Part shown: positions 1 to 8,311 of the stretch, piece after piece
How the letters are laid out: each line of letters opens with the position of its first letter
Position numbering within the stretch: position 1 is the stretch's first letter
Assembly (NCBI RefSeq): GCF_905397435.1
Contig: NZ_CAJPVI010000004.1
Span: 124,001-188,000 of the forward strand
Direction of reading: 5' to 3'
Source: Cupriavidus numazuensis
GTDB taxonomy: Bacteria > Pseudomonadota > Gammaproteobacteria > Burkholderiales > Burkholderiaceae
Length of the DNA: 64,000 bases
Position numbers and translations under genes: made by a program
Notes under the pieces: generated by a model
What the model was told of the DNA's origin: nothing
Seen by the model: the letters and a program-made list of their open reading frames with translations, nothing else
Databases searched by the model: none

Positions 1-1029
1 CCTGCCGCACTGGCCGAGTCCGGCAATTGCATGACCGTCGATGCCTGCCACTGTGGCGATGCCACACGTGAAGGCGTTGTCGCCATTGCCGACCTGCGCA
101 AGACCGCGCGCCGCCCGCTGCTGCCGCAGCCGTCGCCTTGCACGCGCGAAGGCTTTACGGCCATCGCGGCATTCCGCATCGAAAGCCAGCGTGGCGCCAT
201 CGGCACCTTTGCGCTGCACTTTCGCGCACCGCGCGAGTTGCCCGCGTCGGACCGCCAATTGCTCGAGACACTGGCGCAGCATCTCGGCATTGCGCTGGAG
301 CACCTGCGGCTGTCCGCAAGCGCGCGCCAGCTCGCCGTGGTCGAGGAGCGCAACCTGGTCGCGCAGGGGCTGCACGACAGCATTGCGCAGGGCCTCAACT
401 TCTTGAACCTGCAGGTGCAGCTTCTCGGCGACGCGGTGGATCGCGACGACCTGGCCGAAACCCGCGAGATCGTGCCGATGCTGCGCCACGGTGTCGAAGA
501 GAGCTACCAGGACGTGCGCGAGCTGCTGAACAACTTCCGCTCGCGCCTGACCCCCGGCGAGCTGCGGCCCGCGGTGGAAGAGACCGTCGAGCGCTTCCGG
601 CGGCAGTGCCGGACCGAAGCCACGCTGGTCATCGACGACCACGGCAACAGCCTGCCGTTGCAGCCCGAGCAGCAGCTGCAGGTGCTGTTCATTCTGCAGG
701 AAGCGCTGTCCAACGTGCGCAAGCATGCGATGGCCGCGCACGTGACCGTGTCGCTGAGCCATGGCCATGATTTCCGGCTTGTGGTCGAGGACGACGGCGA
801 GGGCTTCGACCCGGCCGACTTCGGTCATGACGGCGATGCCCATGTGGGCCTGAATATCATGCGCGAGCGCGCCGCACGGCTGCACGCGCGCCTTGCCATC
901 GACGCCCGGCCGGGCCGCGGCGTGCGCATCGAACTGGTGCTGCCGCGCGGCGACCAGGCTGCCGGGTCCGAACGCCAATCCACCGCGGGGCAAGCGATGC
1001 CGCGCCTATTCCAGGAGTCCCTGCCATGA
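1..1029 (+). CDS. narX: NarX-type nitrate/nitrite sensor histidine kinase, C-terminal part
   Basis: The frame is open to base 1, so the N-terminus (periplasmic sensor, HAMP) lies outside the window. About 342 residues are visible. They begin with a cysteine cluster (Asn-Cys, then CHC ten residues on in window numbering) resembling the central Cys-rich module of NarX. A GAF-like stretch follows, then a HisKA_3 H-box LHDSIAQGL with the phosphoacceptor His coded near base 373. The HATPase has an N-box EALSNVRKHA and a G-box EDDGEGFD. It should autophosphorylate at the inner membrane and pass phosphate to the next gene product. The stop overlaps the narL start by 4 bp (ATGA), which indicates translational coupling. 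The nitrate assignment rests on the Cys cluster and NarL pairing. Confidence 0.85.
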   Translation, partial: PAALAESGNCMTVDACHCGDATREGVVAIADLRKTARRPLLPQPSPCTREGFTAIAAFRIESQRGAIGTFALHFRAPRELPASDRQLLETLAQHLGIALEHLRLSASARQLAVVEERNLVAQGLHDSIAQGLNFLNLQVQLLGDAVDRDDLAETREIVPMLRHGVEESYQDVRELLNNFRSRLTPGELRPAVEETVERFRRQCRTEATLVIDDHGNSLPLQPEQQLQVLFILQEALSNVRKHAMAAHVTVSLSHGHDFRLVVEDDGEGFDPADFGHDGDAHVGLNIMRERAARLHARLAIDARPGRGVRIELVLPRGDQAAGSERQSTAGQAMPRLFQESLP

Positions 1030-1679
1030 CCATCCGCATCCTGCTGATCGACGACCACACGCTGTTCCGCTCGGGCATCCGCGCACTGCTCCAGCGTCAG
1101 GCCGACTTCGAGATCGTCGATGAAGCGGCCGACGGCGTGGAGGGCATCAAGCGCGCCAAGCAGCATCGGCCCGATGTCATCCTGCTGGACCTGAACATGC
1201 CGGGACTGTCAGGGCTTGAAGCGCTGCAGCTGCTGGTCGAAGACCTGCCCGACTCCGCGGTGATCGTGCTGACCGTTTCGGAAGAGGCCGAGGAACTGGC
1301 CACCGCGCTGCGCAGCGGCGCGCGCGGCTACCTGCTGAAGAATATCGAGACCGAAGCGCTGACGAGCGCCATCCGCCGCGCGGCCGCCGGCGAGCCCGTG
1401 ATCTCCGAAGCCATGACCGCGAAGCTCGTGCAGCAGTTTCGAGCGCCCGCGCCGGCCCCGGTGCGGCACGACGACACTGCGAAGCTCACTGCGCGCGAGC
1501 GCGAGATCGTGCACGGTCTGACGCGCGGCGAGAGCAACAAGGAAATCGCACGCGACCTGGGTGTCGCCGAAAGCACCGTGAAGATCCACGTGCAGAACAT
1601 CCTGAAAAAGCTCAATCTCGCCAGCCGCGTGCAAGTGGCGGTCTATGCCGTGGAGCGTGGCCTGACCGAGGCCGGCTAA
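1026..1679 (+). CDS. narL: NarL-family response regulator
   Basis: This 217-residue cytoplasmic DNA-binding regulator is the partner of the upstream kinase, with which it shares a 4-bp overlap. The N-terminal receiver (residues 4-120) has the acidic pair DD at 9-10, phosphoacceptor D55 in LLDLNMPG, and a conserved Lys in GYLLKN. The C-terminal LuxR-type helix-turn-helix (about 150-210) contains LTAREREIVHGLTRGESNKEIA broken across its helices, followed by VAESTVKIHVQNILKKL. The length is normal for NarL/FixJ regulators. It is expected to control nitrate-responsive genes; targets cannot be read from the window. Confidence 0.9.
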   Translation: MTIRILLIDDHTLFRSGIRALLQRQADFEIVDEAADGVEGIKRAKQHRPDVILLDLNMPGLSGLEALQLLVEDLPDSAVIVLTVSEEAEELATALRSGARGYLLKNIETEALTSAIRRAAAGEPVISEAMTAKLVQQFRAPAPAPVRHDDTAKLTAREREIVHGLTRGESNKEIARDLGVAESTVKIHVQNILKKLNLASRVQVAVYAVERGLTEAG

Positions 1680-1689
1680 GCCTCGGATG

Positions 1690-1705
1690 CCCGGCCAGCG
1701 CCGGG
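1690..1705 (+). terminator. Hairpin after narL
   Basis: A GC-rich hairpin (CCCGGC, CAGC loop, GCCGGG) lies 11 nt after the narL stop. No T-tract follows, so terminator function is only plausible. Confidence 0.35.
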
Positions 1706-1882
1706 TCGTCGTCCGATTCCTACATGGTTTTCAGCCGCGTTCCGGAGGGATGCGGCAACGCCCTCGGCTACGCTGAAACTGCGTGGCGAAGCCGGTTCAT
1801 GGCCCATTCAACACTCCGGCACACCGACCGGCCGCGCCCTGATGACAAGCGTGGCCTCGTGGCCCAAAAACCGGAGCGCGAT

Positions 1883-2041
1883 ATGGGAATCGGCACCATT
1901 CTTCTGATCCTACTCATCCTGTTGCTCGTCGGCGCCTTGCCGGCATGGCCTTACAGCACTGGCTGGGGATACTGGCCAAGCGGCGGGCTCGGCCTGATTG
2001 TCCTGATCGTGGCTCTGCTGGTCGTGCTGGGCCGAATATAG
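1883..2041 (+). CDS. DUF3309 small membrane protein
   Basis: This is a 52-residue, almost entirely hydrophobic protein. It begins MGIGTILLILLILLLVGALP, has a conserved aromatic turn (WPYSTGWGYWPSGG), then a second hydrophobic helix ending VVLGRI. This is the typical two-helix layout of DUF3309 inner-membrane proteins, which have no known function. A longer reading frame starts at 1724, but the ATG at 1883 has a GGAG sequence at proper distance and gives exactly the family length. The next gene is another small stress-associated protein in the same direction. Confidence 0.8.
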   Translation: MGIGTILLILLILLLVGALPAWPYSTGWGYWPSGGLGLIVLIVALLVVLGRI

Positions 2042-2137
2042 ACAGGCAGAAATGTGCACTGCATCGTGCACGCATGCGCTGCTGTCCGGCCTTCGTTCCT
2101 TCGCCGGGCGCAGCGCCCTGAAGGAAGGAGGTTAGTC

Positions 2138-2326
2138 ATGCCAGCCAAATCCAAGGCACAGCAACAGGCAGCCGGCGCGGCGCTTGCCGCCAAGCGCGGA
2201 GACAAGAAGGCAGGCGCGCTCAAGGGCGCGTCGAAGTCGATGGCCAAGTCCATGAGCACCAGGGAACTCAAGGACATGGCGTCGACCAAGACCAAGAGCA
2301 AGCCCAAGCACGTATCTGACAAGTAA
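2138..2326 (+). CDS. DUF3008 small basic protein
   Basis: This 62-residue lysine- and alanine-rich protein begins MPAKSKAQQQAAGAALAAKR and has the conserved middle KGASKSMAKSM and tail KPKHVSDK of DUF3008. The family is widespread in proteobacteria and has no assigned function. It is probably a soluble, poorly structured, nucleic-acid-compatible protein given its charge (inference). The start is set by a strong AAGGAGG sequence 7 nt upstream of 2138; an in-frame ATG at 2054 lacks this signal. Confidence 0.85.
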   Translation: MPAKSKAQQQAAGAALAAKRGDKKAGALKGASKSMAKSMSTRELKDMASTKTKSKPKHVSDK

Positions 2327-2331
2327 TCGCC

Positions 2332-2392
2332 CCGCTCATCTGAGCGGCGCGACGCCCATGCCGCACTGGCATTGCCAGTTGCGGCATGGGCG
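2332..2392. terminator. Two tandem hairpins, bidirectional terminator
   Basis: The first hairpin is CCGCTCA-TC-TGAGCGG (2332-2347). The second (2353-2392) is a 13-bp perfect outer stem CGCCCATGCCGCA with its complement, plus a 5-bp inner stem separated by one bulged T. It lies between the convergent DUF3008 gene and the hydrolase gene. Neither strand has a long T-tract. Confidence 0.65.
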
Positions 2393-2425
2393 CTTTGCGT
2401 GTCGGGGTCGCAGGCACCCTACACC

Positions 2426-3256
2426 TTATGGGGCTGCCCCCGAGCCTTCCGAAGCGCGCCGTGCTTCCTCCGCAGATGGCGAATTGGCCGCAGCGGGCCG
2501 CTGTGCCGACACCGGACCGGCACGCGCCCCCGTGACCATCTCTCGCAACCAGTTCACCAGCAGGCTCGAGTAGGCACGCTGGTGTTCTTCGTCGACGATG
2601 CCGTGGTCCGCCCCCTTGATCACGCGATAGGTCATCGAATTCGCACGCACGCAAGCATCCACATAGCTCGTCACGGCTGCGTGCGGGACGATCTGGTCAT
2701 TCTCGGATTCGATCACAAGCACATCGCCCTCGAAGGCGGTGCAGGCACGCAATGCGCGGTTGGTGTCGGGCGGCACGATGGAGCGCCGGTAGTTCACAAG
2801 ATCCTGTTCGCGATGAAGCTGCCGCTTGGGATGCTCCCAGCCCTCGTCCATGTACAGCGCCGGTGCGCGCAGCCCCAGCCAGCGCACATGGCGCATGCTG
2901 GTCAGGACGGCGGCCAGGTAGCCTCCATAGCTGCTGCCGACCACCGCAATGGCATTGCGGTCCACCTCCGCGTGGCGCGCCAGTACGTCATAGGCGGCGA
3001 CCACATCTGCAAGGTTGCGCATCCGGCTGACGGTTTCATACTGTGCGCGGGTACCAGCGTGGCCGGTCAGGTCGAAAGTCAGGCACACGCAACCGAGCCC
3101 TGCCACCTTGCGCGCACGCGCCAGGTACTGCTCCTGGCTGCCGCCCCAGCCATGCACGAACAGCACGCCGGGCAGCTTTGTCCCCGGCGCAATCAGCGTG
3201 CCGGCAATGCTGCCGCCTTCGCTATGGATTTCGATGAGGTCTTCATGAGTGGCCAT
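2426..3256 (-). CDS. Alpha/beta hydrolase family protein
   Basis: This 276-residue cytoplasmic hydrolase of the dienelactone-hydrolase / S9-like fold has no signal peptide. The oxyanion region is FVHGWGGS (residues 33-40). The nucleophile elbow GSSYGG has Ser109, an acid lies in ESENDQIVP, and the catalytic His is in KGADHGIV. The last ~30 residues are Ala/Pro-rich and probably disordered. Its start overlaps the end of the DUF3182 gene by 14 bp, making it the last gene of a three-gene operon with the Fet4-like permease and DUF3182. Substrate unknown. Confidence 0.85.
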   Translation of the reverse strand: MATHEDLIEIHSEGGSIAGTLIAPGTKLPGVLFVHGWGGSQEQYLARARKVAGLGCVCLTFDLTGHAGTRAQYETVSRMRNLADVVAAYDVLARHAEVDRNAIAVVGSSYGGYLAAVLTSMRHVRWLGLRAPALYMDEGWEHPKRQLHREQDLVNYRRSIVPPDTNRALRACTAFEGDVLVIESENDQIVPHAAVTSYVDACVRANSMTYRVIKGADHGIVDEEHQRAYSSLLVNWLREMVTGARAGPVSAQRPAAANSPSAEEARRASEGSGAAP

Positions 3257-4390
3257 CGTGGTCCGACTCCAGATATGCGTATTTGGTCAGCGGGCCCACG
3301 TCGCGGTCCTCGCCCCGGAAATACAGTTCAGCGCCGTGCGGTAAAGCCGCATCCGGCCCATAGACTTCACGCGTGGCGGCCACGACGCGTTCACGCGCAG
3401 GGTCCGCCTTCAGCGCTCTCAGCGCGGCCAGTTCCGCGCCCGTGGCGCCGCCCACGCGCCACGATTGCTCGAGTACGCCGGTGAGCGCCGGAGCGCCGGT
3501 AGCGCCGGCCGGCACGCCGAATGCCACGTCGTAGTTGCAGCGTGACAGCACCATGCCGGGGTAGCAAGCGAGCGCAGTGTCGTGATAGGTCATGGCTGCA
3601 CGGATCGCCGACAACGCACGCGGCCCGAACGGCTGGGCGAGCAGCGCATCGAAGCCGCCGCGCACGACTGCCAGTGTGGATCCGCCATACACCTGTTCGC
3701 CAGTGTTGTTGGCGGTCAGATCCTGCGTGCCGCAATAGCTGGCCAGCAGTCCGGCCACCAGGATCTGTCCGACGCTGTACGTGTCAGGCGAATCGAGATC
3801 GCGCTCGAGCACGAGGCCGTGGGATTCGATGTCCGTCGCCGACATGGTCGCCAGCGCAGCGTCGAGCGCGGCTTCGCTGTCGACGGTCTGCTGGCCGAGC
3901 CCGCCGATACCGCACGGATCCTTCAGCCGGACTACGCCGCCGCCCAGCAAACGCAGACCGGCATGGCGGGCGTCTTCCAACGAGAACGCCGTATAGCCAG
4001 GCAGCACCGCCGTGCCTGCCTGCTGCGCGAAGTCCGGATTCCAGCCAGCTGGGGCGGCGGCATCGGGCGCCACCAGCCCGTGCGAGATCACCTTGGTCGC
4101 CACGAACGCGAACGGCACGACCCCGCCAAACAGGTCGTCGGTACTGCGAAGATGCAGCGCTTGCGCCTGCGCGTCACCCACCACCGTATCCAGCGGCACG
4201 AGATAGGGCGCCGCGGTTCCGCCAGCCGGCCCCCGCGCAGTGGCACGGTGCTCATAGGCACCCATGAAGCCGTAGCCGGCGAGCTGCGCCACGTTCCGGC
4301 CGATCTGTTCGCCTGGTGGCTGTCCGGCTGCCCGTAGCGTGCGCAGCCATACACCATCACCTGTCTCGCCTTGTTGTCGGTCGCTGGCAT
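3243..4390 (-). pseudogene. DUF3182 family protein gene interrupted by a one-base frameshift
   Basis: Most of the protein reads in one frame from a GTG at 4292 (349 residues, containing LAGYGFMGAYEH, a glycine-rich LKDPCGIGGLGQQ loop and a conserved C-terminus). The proper N-terminus is in another frame, starting at ATG 4390 as MPATDNKARQVMVYGCARYG and ending SHQ. The ATG at 4390 lies one base after the stop of the upstream permease gene, as expected for coupled translation. Adding one G within the GCGAAC at about 4307-4312 joins the frames as SHQAEQIGRNVAQLAGY, which fits the family. It is either a real frameshift mutation or a sequence error. DUF3182 function is not known. Confidence 0.75.
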
Positions 4391-4391
4391 G

Positions 4392-4988
4392 TCAGACCTC
4401 GTGACTGGCGGTGTCGGCTTCCGGCGCCTTCTCTGGCTTTGCGGCGGAAGGTCCGGTATCCGGCGCCGCCGCGTGGCGGCTGACGCGGGCCTCGCGCTTC
4501 TGCGCGGCATTCATGTTCGCCTCATCGAGCGAGTGGCTGCACTTGAGGCCGCCCTCCTTTTCGGCAAGCTCGGCGAGATGGCGGTAGAACGCGACAAGCT
4601 GGCGCAGCTCTTCTTCATCGAGATCTTCGATCGAGACGAGCATATTGCTGGCTTCGCGATGCGAGGCGAGCAATTCATTGAGCTTCAGGTGTACGGCGAC
4701 GGCATCCTTGTTCTGGCTCTGCTGGATCAGGAACACCATGAGGAAAGTCACGATGGTGGTTCCTGTATTGATCACGAGTTGCCACGTCTCCGAGTAACCG
4801 AACATGGGGCCGGTTACGGCCCATGCCACCACCACGAACACTGCTATCACGAACGCAGTGGGGGACCCGGCATGGCGCGTGGCTGCGCCTGCGAACCTGT
4901 CGAACCAATGAATCAGGCGGGATCTGTGCCGCCCGGCCTGCGAGGCCGCGCCTTGCGTATCCTTGAGGTCGAGACCGTTTCTGCTCAT
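4392..4988 (-). CDS. Low-affinity iron permease (Fet4-like) family membrane protein
   Basis: This is a 198-residue protein of the Fet4-like family common beside stress genes in Burkholderiales. A soluble head is followed by WFDRFAGAATRHAGSPTAF, two membrane segments (FVIAVFVVVAWAVTGP and VINTGTTIVTFLMVFLIQQ), and the hallmark QQSQNKDAVAVHLKLNELL. A charged helix and a Lys/Ala-rich tail complete it. Iron transport by such short bacterial members is inferred from family name only. The start at 4988 has AGGAG upstream; the longer frame from 5045 lacks a ribosome site. First gene of the permease-DUF3182-hydrolase operon. Confidence 0.8.
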   Translation of the reverse strand: MSRNGLDLKDTQGAASQAGRHRSRLIHWFDRFAGAATRHAGSPTAFVIAVFVVVAWAVTGPMFGYSETWQLVINTGTTIVTFLMVFLIQQSQNKDAVAVHLKLNELLASHREASNMLVSIEDLDEEELRQLVAFYRHLAELAEKEGGLKCSHSLDEANMNAAQKREARVSRHAAAPDTGPSAAKPEKAPEADTASHEV

Positions 4989-5192
4989 CACCGCTCTCCT
5001 CGCTTCTCGCTTGTGGATTCGCGCTCCATCGGCTTGTGCCGGCATGCGCTGTTTTCATTGTATGGATCACGCCGCCGATGTTCAGCGGGCGCTGTCCTAC
5101 AACGCGCGCCGCACTTCGGCATGCGAGCGACGCGGGCGCTGGAACACATCTTGCGCAGCCTGGAATTCCTCTTGCCCCAACCGGAGTTCACC

Positions 5193-5507
5193 ATGCCGCA
5201 AACCCCCGAACTGGAAGCGCAGGTACGTGCGCGCATTGCCGAGGCTTTCGCCGGCAGCCTGCCCGAAGGGCTCGTCGTCGAAGTGGCCGATGGCCGTGTC
5301 ACGCTGTCTGGCTGCGTCGATACCCCGTCGGTTGCGCAAGACATCGAGAAAGCCGCAGCGATCAGCCCCGGCGTACTCGGTGTCCATAACGCACTGCGCA
5401 CGCGGCGCGACGATCCTCCTGCCCCCGCTCCCGCTCAGCCAGCCGTCAGCGGCATGAATGCAGACCCGGCGGATCATGCCGCTGGCCCCATCCACCACAA
5501 GGTGTAG
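5193..5507 (+). CDS. BON-domain protein, cytoplasmic type
   Basis: This 104-residue protein lacks a signal peptide. A single BON domain spans about residues 8-70, with LEAQVRARIAEAF, the glycine-centred VADGRVTLSGCV strand pair, and PGVLGVHNALR. The rest is a Pro/Ala-rich tail. BON domains bind phospholipid or nucleic acid surfaces and are common in osmotic-stress proteins. The ATG at 5193 follows CCGGAG at good spacing. It is divergent from the permease operon, so 4989-5192 should hold both promoters. Confidence 0.8.
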   Translation: MPQTPELEAQVRARIAEAFAGSLPEGLVVEVADGRVTLSGCVDTPSVAQDIEKAAAISPGVLGVHNALRTRRDDPPAPAPAQPAVSGMNADPADHAAGPIHHKV

Positions 5508-5539
5508 GCAACACCGGCATTCGCGCCCCGCACAAAGCA

Positions 5540-5567
5540 AGGGCCGACGGACAGCGCCGCCGGCCCT
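5540..5567. terminator. Hairpin between convergent BON and PRC-barrel genes
   Basis: The stem is AGGGCCG / CGGCCCT with one A-C mismatch, then CGG/CCG. A CT-rich stretch follows on the plus strand. It is probably bidirectional. Confidence 0.45.
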
Positions 5568-5646
5568 CACCCCTCTCTCCCACCCTGAATCCGTTGTCAT
5601 CGCCGTGGCGTGATCCACGCAGCCGCCGATGCGGCGCACGCTCCCA

Positions 5647-6135
5647 TCAACGCCACGGGTCGTAGCGATCCGACTCCCAGTACGGCGAAATGCCGTAGTA
5701 CTCGTGAATGCTGGTGGCCCACTGCGAATCCGCCATGCCAGGCCAGTGATCCTTGTCGAATCCCGGTGCGGCCTTCAGGCGGTCCTTTTCCACACCGAGC
5801 ACGAAACACTTGCGGCGCGTATCGAGCGTCAGTGCGGACCACGGCAATGCGAACAGCTTTTCGCCGATGCCGAGGAAGCCGCCGACGGCCAGCACCGCAT
5901 ACGCAACGCGTCCGCCGGGCACGTCGATCATGATGTGGTCGATGGTGCCGATGTCGTCGCCGGACGGATCGACCACCTTGTTGCCTTCCAGCGTATCGGC
6001 CGCCATCACGAATGGGCCCGGGCCCGGTGAATTGTGGTCGATCGTGCCGACAATCGCGGCGCCACGCGGCGGCGGTTCACGGCGTGGATCAAGATGCGGA
6101 TCAAGATCACGGGGCGGGGGTTGCTCAGGTCTCAT
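5647..6135 (-). CDS. PRC-barrel domain protein
   Basis: This protein of about 162 residues has a proline-rich N-terminus, then a PRC-barrel core with MAADTLEGNKVVDPSGDDIG, IMIDVPGGRVAYAVLAVGG, and LFALPWSALTLD. It ends in an aromatic tail (YYGISPYWESDRYDPWR). Homologues are small stress-associated cytoplasmic proteins. Two ATGs compete. The one at 6141 directly abuts the AGGAG, while the one at 6135 leaves 6 nt, so the downstream ATG (MRPEQ) is preferred. It is transcribed toward the BON gene. Confidence 0.82.
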   Translation of the reverse strand: MRPEQPPPRDLDPHLDPRREPPPRGAAIVGTIDHNSPGPGPFVMAADTLEGNKVVDPSGDDIGTIDHIMIDVPGGRVAYAVLAVGGFLGIGEKLFALPWSALTLDTRRKCFVLGVEKDRLKAAPGFDKDHWPGMADSQWATSIHEYYGISPYWESDRYDPWR

Positions 6136-6205
6136 GGACATCTCCTGATGGTTGCAATTGCGAACAGATCATCGGGAACGGGTCGCGCCGCGTTCTCCGG
6201 GTCCG

Positions 6206-6799
6206 TCACGCGCGGGACGGCTCACCTTCGCGCCCGGCCGGCACGGGCGGTGCCAGCGGGTCGAAATCGGCCCAACGGCCTTCACGCCAGTGGCCCTGTG
6301 CACGCTCGATGTCCCGGGCGCCACCCTTGCGCAGGACATCGCAAACCAGGCCCGCGTTACCGGGCTCGACATGCGCGGCCAGCAATACGCCGGCATTGCG
6401 TACGGGCGAACGACCGCCGCGGGCTTCGGCGCGTCCGGAGCGGGTCAGGGACAACGCACCTACCAGCGAACCGGCGTAGGCCCCAAGCCCTGTCGAAAAG
6501 ACCAGGACAAACAGCGAGACCGGCGGCGACAGCGTCAGAATCGTCACCAGCGCGGCGCCGATCACCGCACCCCCGATGGCTCCCAGCAGCACGCCAGTGA
6601 TCGCACCCAATCCTGAGCGGCGCGCGCCGGGATCGACGGCGGTATCGCCGCCGATCGGATAGGTCGCGTGCTGGCCCGGCGGATTGACATAGAAGACGCT
6701 CAGGTCCTCTTCGGCGACGCCCTGCGCGCGCAGCCGGCTCGCCGTGGTTTCTGCCTTGGCAAAGCTGTCGAAACGACCGGCGATGATGGCATCAGACAT
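6206..6799 (-). CDS. Glycine-zipper membrane protein
   Basis: This 197-residue protein begins MSDAIIAGRFDSFAKAETTA, a small alpha/beta domain like those of bacterial general-stress proteins that modulate membrane zippers. A central Gly/Ala-rich segment (GLGAITGVLLGAIGGAVIGAA and a second hydrophobic stretch with FSTGLGAYAGSLVGAL) could form two membrane helices. The C-terminal part RNAGVLLAAHVE...VLRKGGARDIERAQG resembles a ferredoxin-like fold. The start at 6799 has GGAG nearby. The frame extends to 6865 without a ribosome site. Function unknown. Confidence 0.75.
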   Translation of the reverse strand: MSDAIIAGRFDSFAKAETTASRLRAQGVAEEDLSVFYVNPPGQHATYPIGGDTAVDPGARRSGLGAITGVLLGAIGGAVIGAALVTILTLSPPVSLFVLVFSTGLGAYAGSLVGALSLTRSGRAEARGGRSPVRNAGVLLAAHVEPGNAGLVCDVLRKGGARDIERAQGHWREGRWADFDPLAPPVPAGREGEPSRA

Positions 6800-6861
6800 G
6801 GAGGCTCCTAAGTCGTGCTGGGCATTGGGGCAGTCTCGGCATGGCTGGCACTGCGCCGCAT

Positions 6862-7335
<474 letters not shown>

Positions 7336-7370
7336 TCAGAGAACCGCTGCTTCCCTTTTGGCGGCGCATT

Positions 7371-7389
7371 GCCGGCACTTTGTGCCGGC
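7371..7389 (-). terminator. Hairpin after degenerate histidine kinase gene
   Basis: A perfect 8-bp stem GCCGGCAC / GTGCCGGC with a 3-nt loop sits 12 nt beyond the minus-strand kinase stop at 7401. No clear T-tract. Confidence 0.5.
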
Positions 7390-7400
7390 GCATGTAAAAG

Positions 7401-8213
7401 CTACAGCGTGGCGGCAGGCGCCGCGATGCGTGGAAATTTCACGCCGATGCAGACCGTGACCTTGTCGGTGTCGCACGTTTCGCTTTCCGTGCTGAGCATC
7501 GCGCCGTGCAGCTCCACCATGCGGCGCGTCAGCAGCAGCGCGCTTGACTGCCGCGCGGACTGCCCCGACGGCGGCGGACGCCTTCCAAAGAAATCGGAGA
7601 GCACGGACAAGCGGCTGGCGCTGCGGGTCTGGTCCACCGGCGGACTTTCCGTGATGCGCAACCGGACGTACTCCGGTTCTGCATACAGGTGCACGACCAC
7701 CGAGCCGCCCGCCTGCGAGCGCCAGATGCAATGCACGACCAGATGGCGCAGCAGCGGCGCCAGGCGAACCGGGTCGGCGTCGATGAACCAGTCGGAGGCC
7801 TCGCCGCTGGTCTGAACATCCTTCAGTTCGACACCCCGCGCAGCCGCAGCCTGGCGGCGATCGGACACGGCCTGTATGGTTGCGGCAAGCAGGTCAGTGC
7901 GGCGCCATTGCGGCGGGCTTTCGTCGGCCAGCAAGCGCACAGCCTCTTCCATTTCCTCCACCAGCGCCAGTTGCTGCTGGATGCCAGCACGCACGCCATC
8001 GAGCGCGCGCCGTGCCGGCGCGGCGGTCTGGTCGATCGCGCGCTCGAGCACATAGGCCCAACTCTGGATGGCATTCAGCGAGGAACGGAGATCGTGCGCT
8101 GTCTGGTCGATCAGCGCACCTACTTCCATGACGGTCCGCACATCCTGTTCGAAGGATGGGGCGCGTTCAGGGTTCGGATGCTCCGGCTCGCTGGATGGCG
8201 AATGCTGCGTCAT
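7401..8213 (-). CDS. Histidine-kinase-like protein with degenerate ATPase domain
   Basis: This soluble protein of about 270 residues follows an NtrC-type regulator gene in the same direction. It has a good H-box (LIDQTAHDLRSSLNAIQSW), but the catalytic domain is worn. Where the N-box should read NLxxNA it reads RHLVVHCIW, and the DxGxG of the G1 box is replaced by ITESPPVDQ. Only the late LTRRMVELHGAML region is family-like. It may act as a phosphotransfer or phosphatase partner for the regulator rather than an active kinase (inference). The start is uncertain: 8213 is a conservative choice, and in-frame ATGs at 8258 and 8300 would bring it closer to the regulator stop. Confidence 0.75.
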   Translation of the reverse strand: MTQHSPSSEPEHPNPERAPSFEQDVRTVMEVGALIDQTAHDLRSSLNAIQSWAYVLERAIDQTAAPARRALDGVRAGIQQQLALVEEMEEAVRLLADESPPQWRRTDLLAATIQAVSDRRQAAAARGVELKDVQTSGEASDWFIDADPVRLAPLLRHLVVHCIWRSQAGGSVVVHLYAEPEYVRLRITESPPVDQTRSASRLSVLSDFFGRRPPPSGQSARQSSALLLTRRMVELHGAMLSTESETCDTDKVTVCIGVKFPRIAAPAATL

Positions 8214-8311
8214 GATCTTGTCGGCCCGGTTTTCACGCAGTTGCCATGCAAAAAGCATGCAACGTAGCTCAGGCAGGGCCAGCCGATAGCTCCGTGGCAT
8301 GCCTGTAGCGG

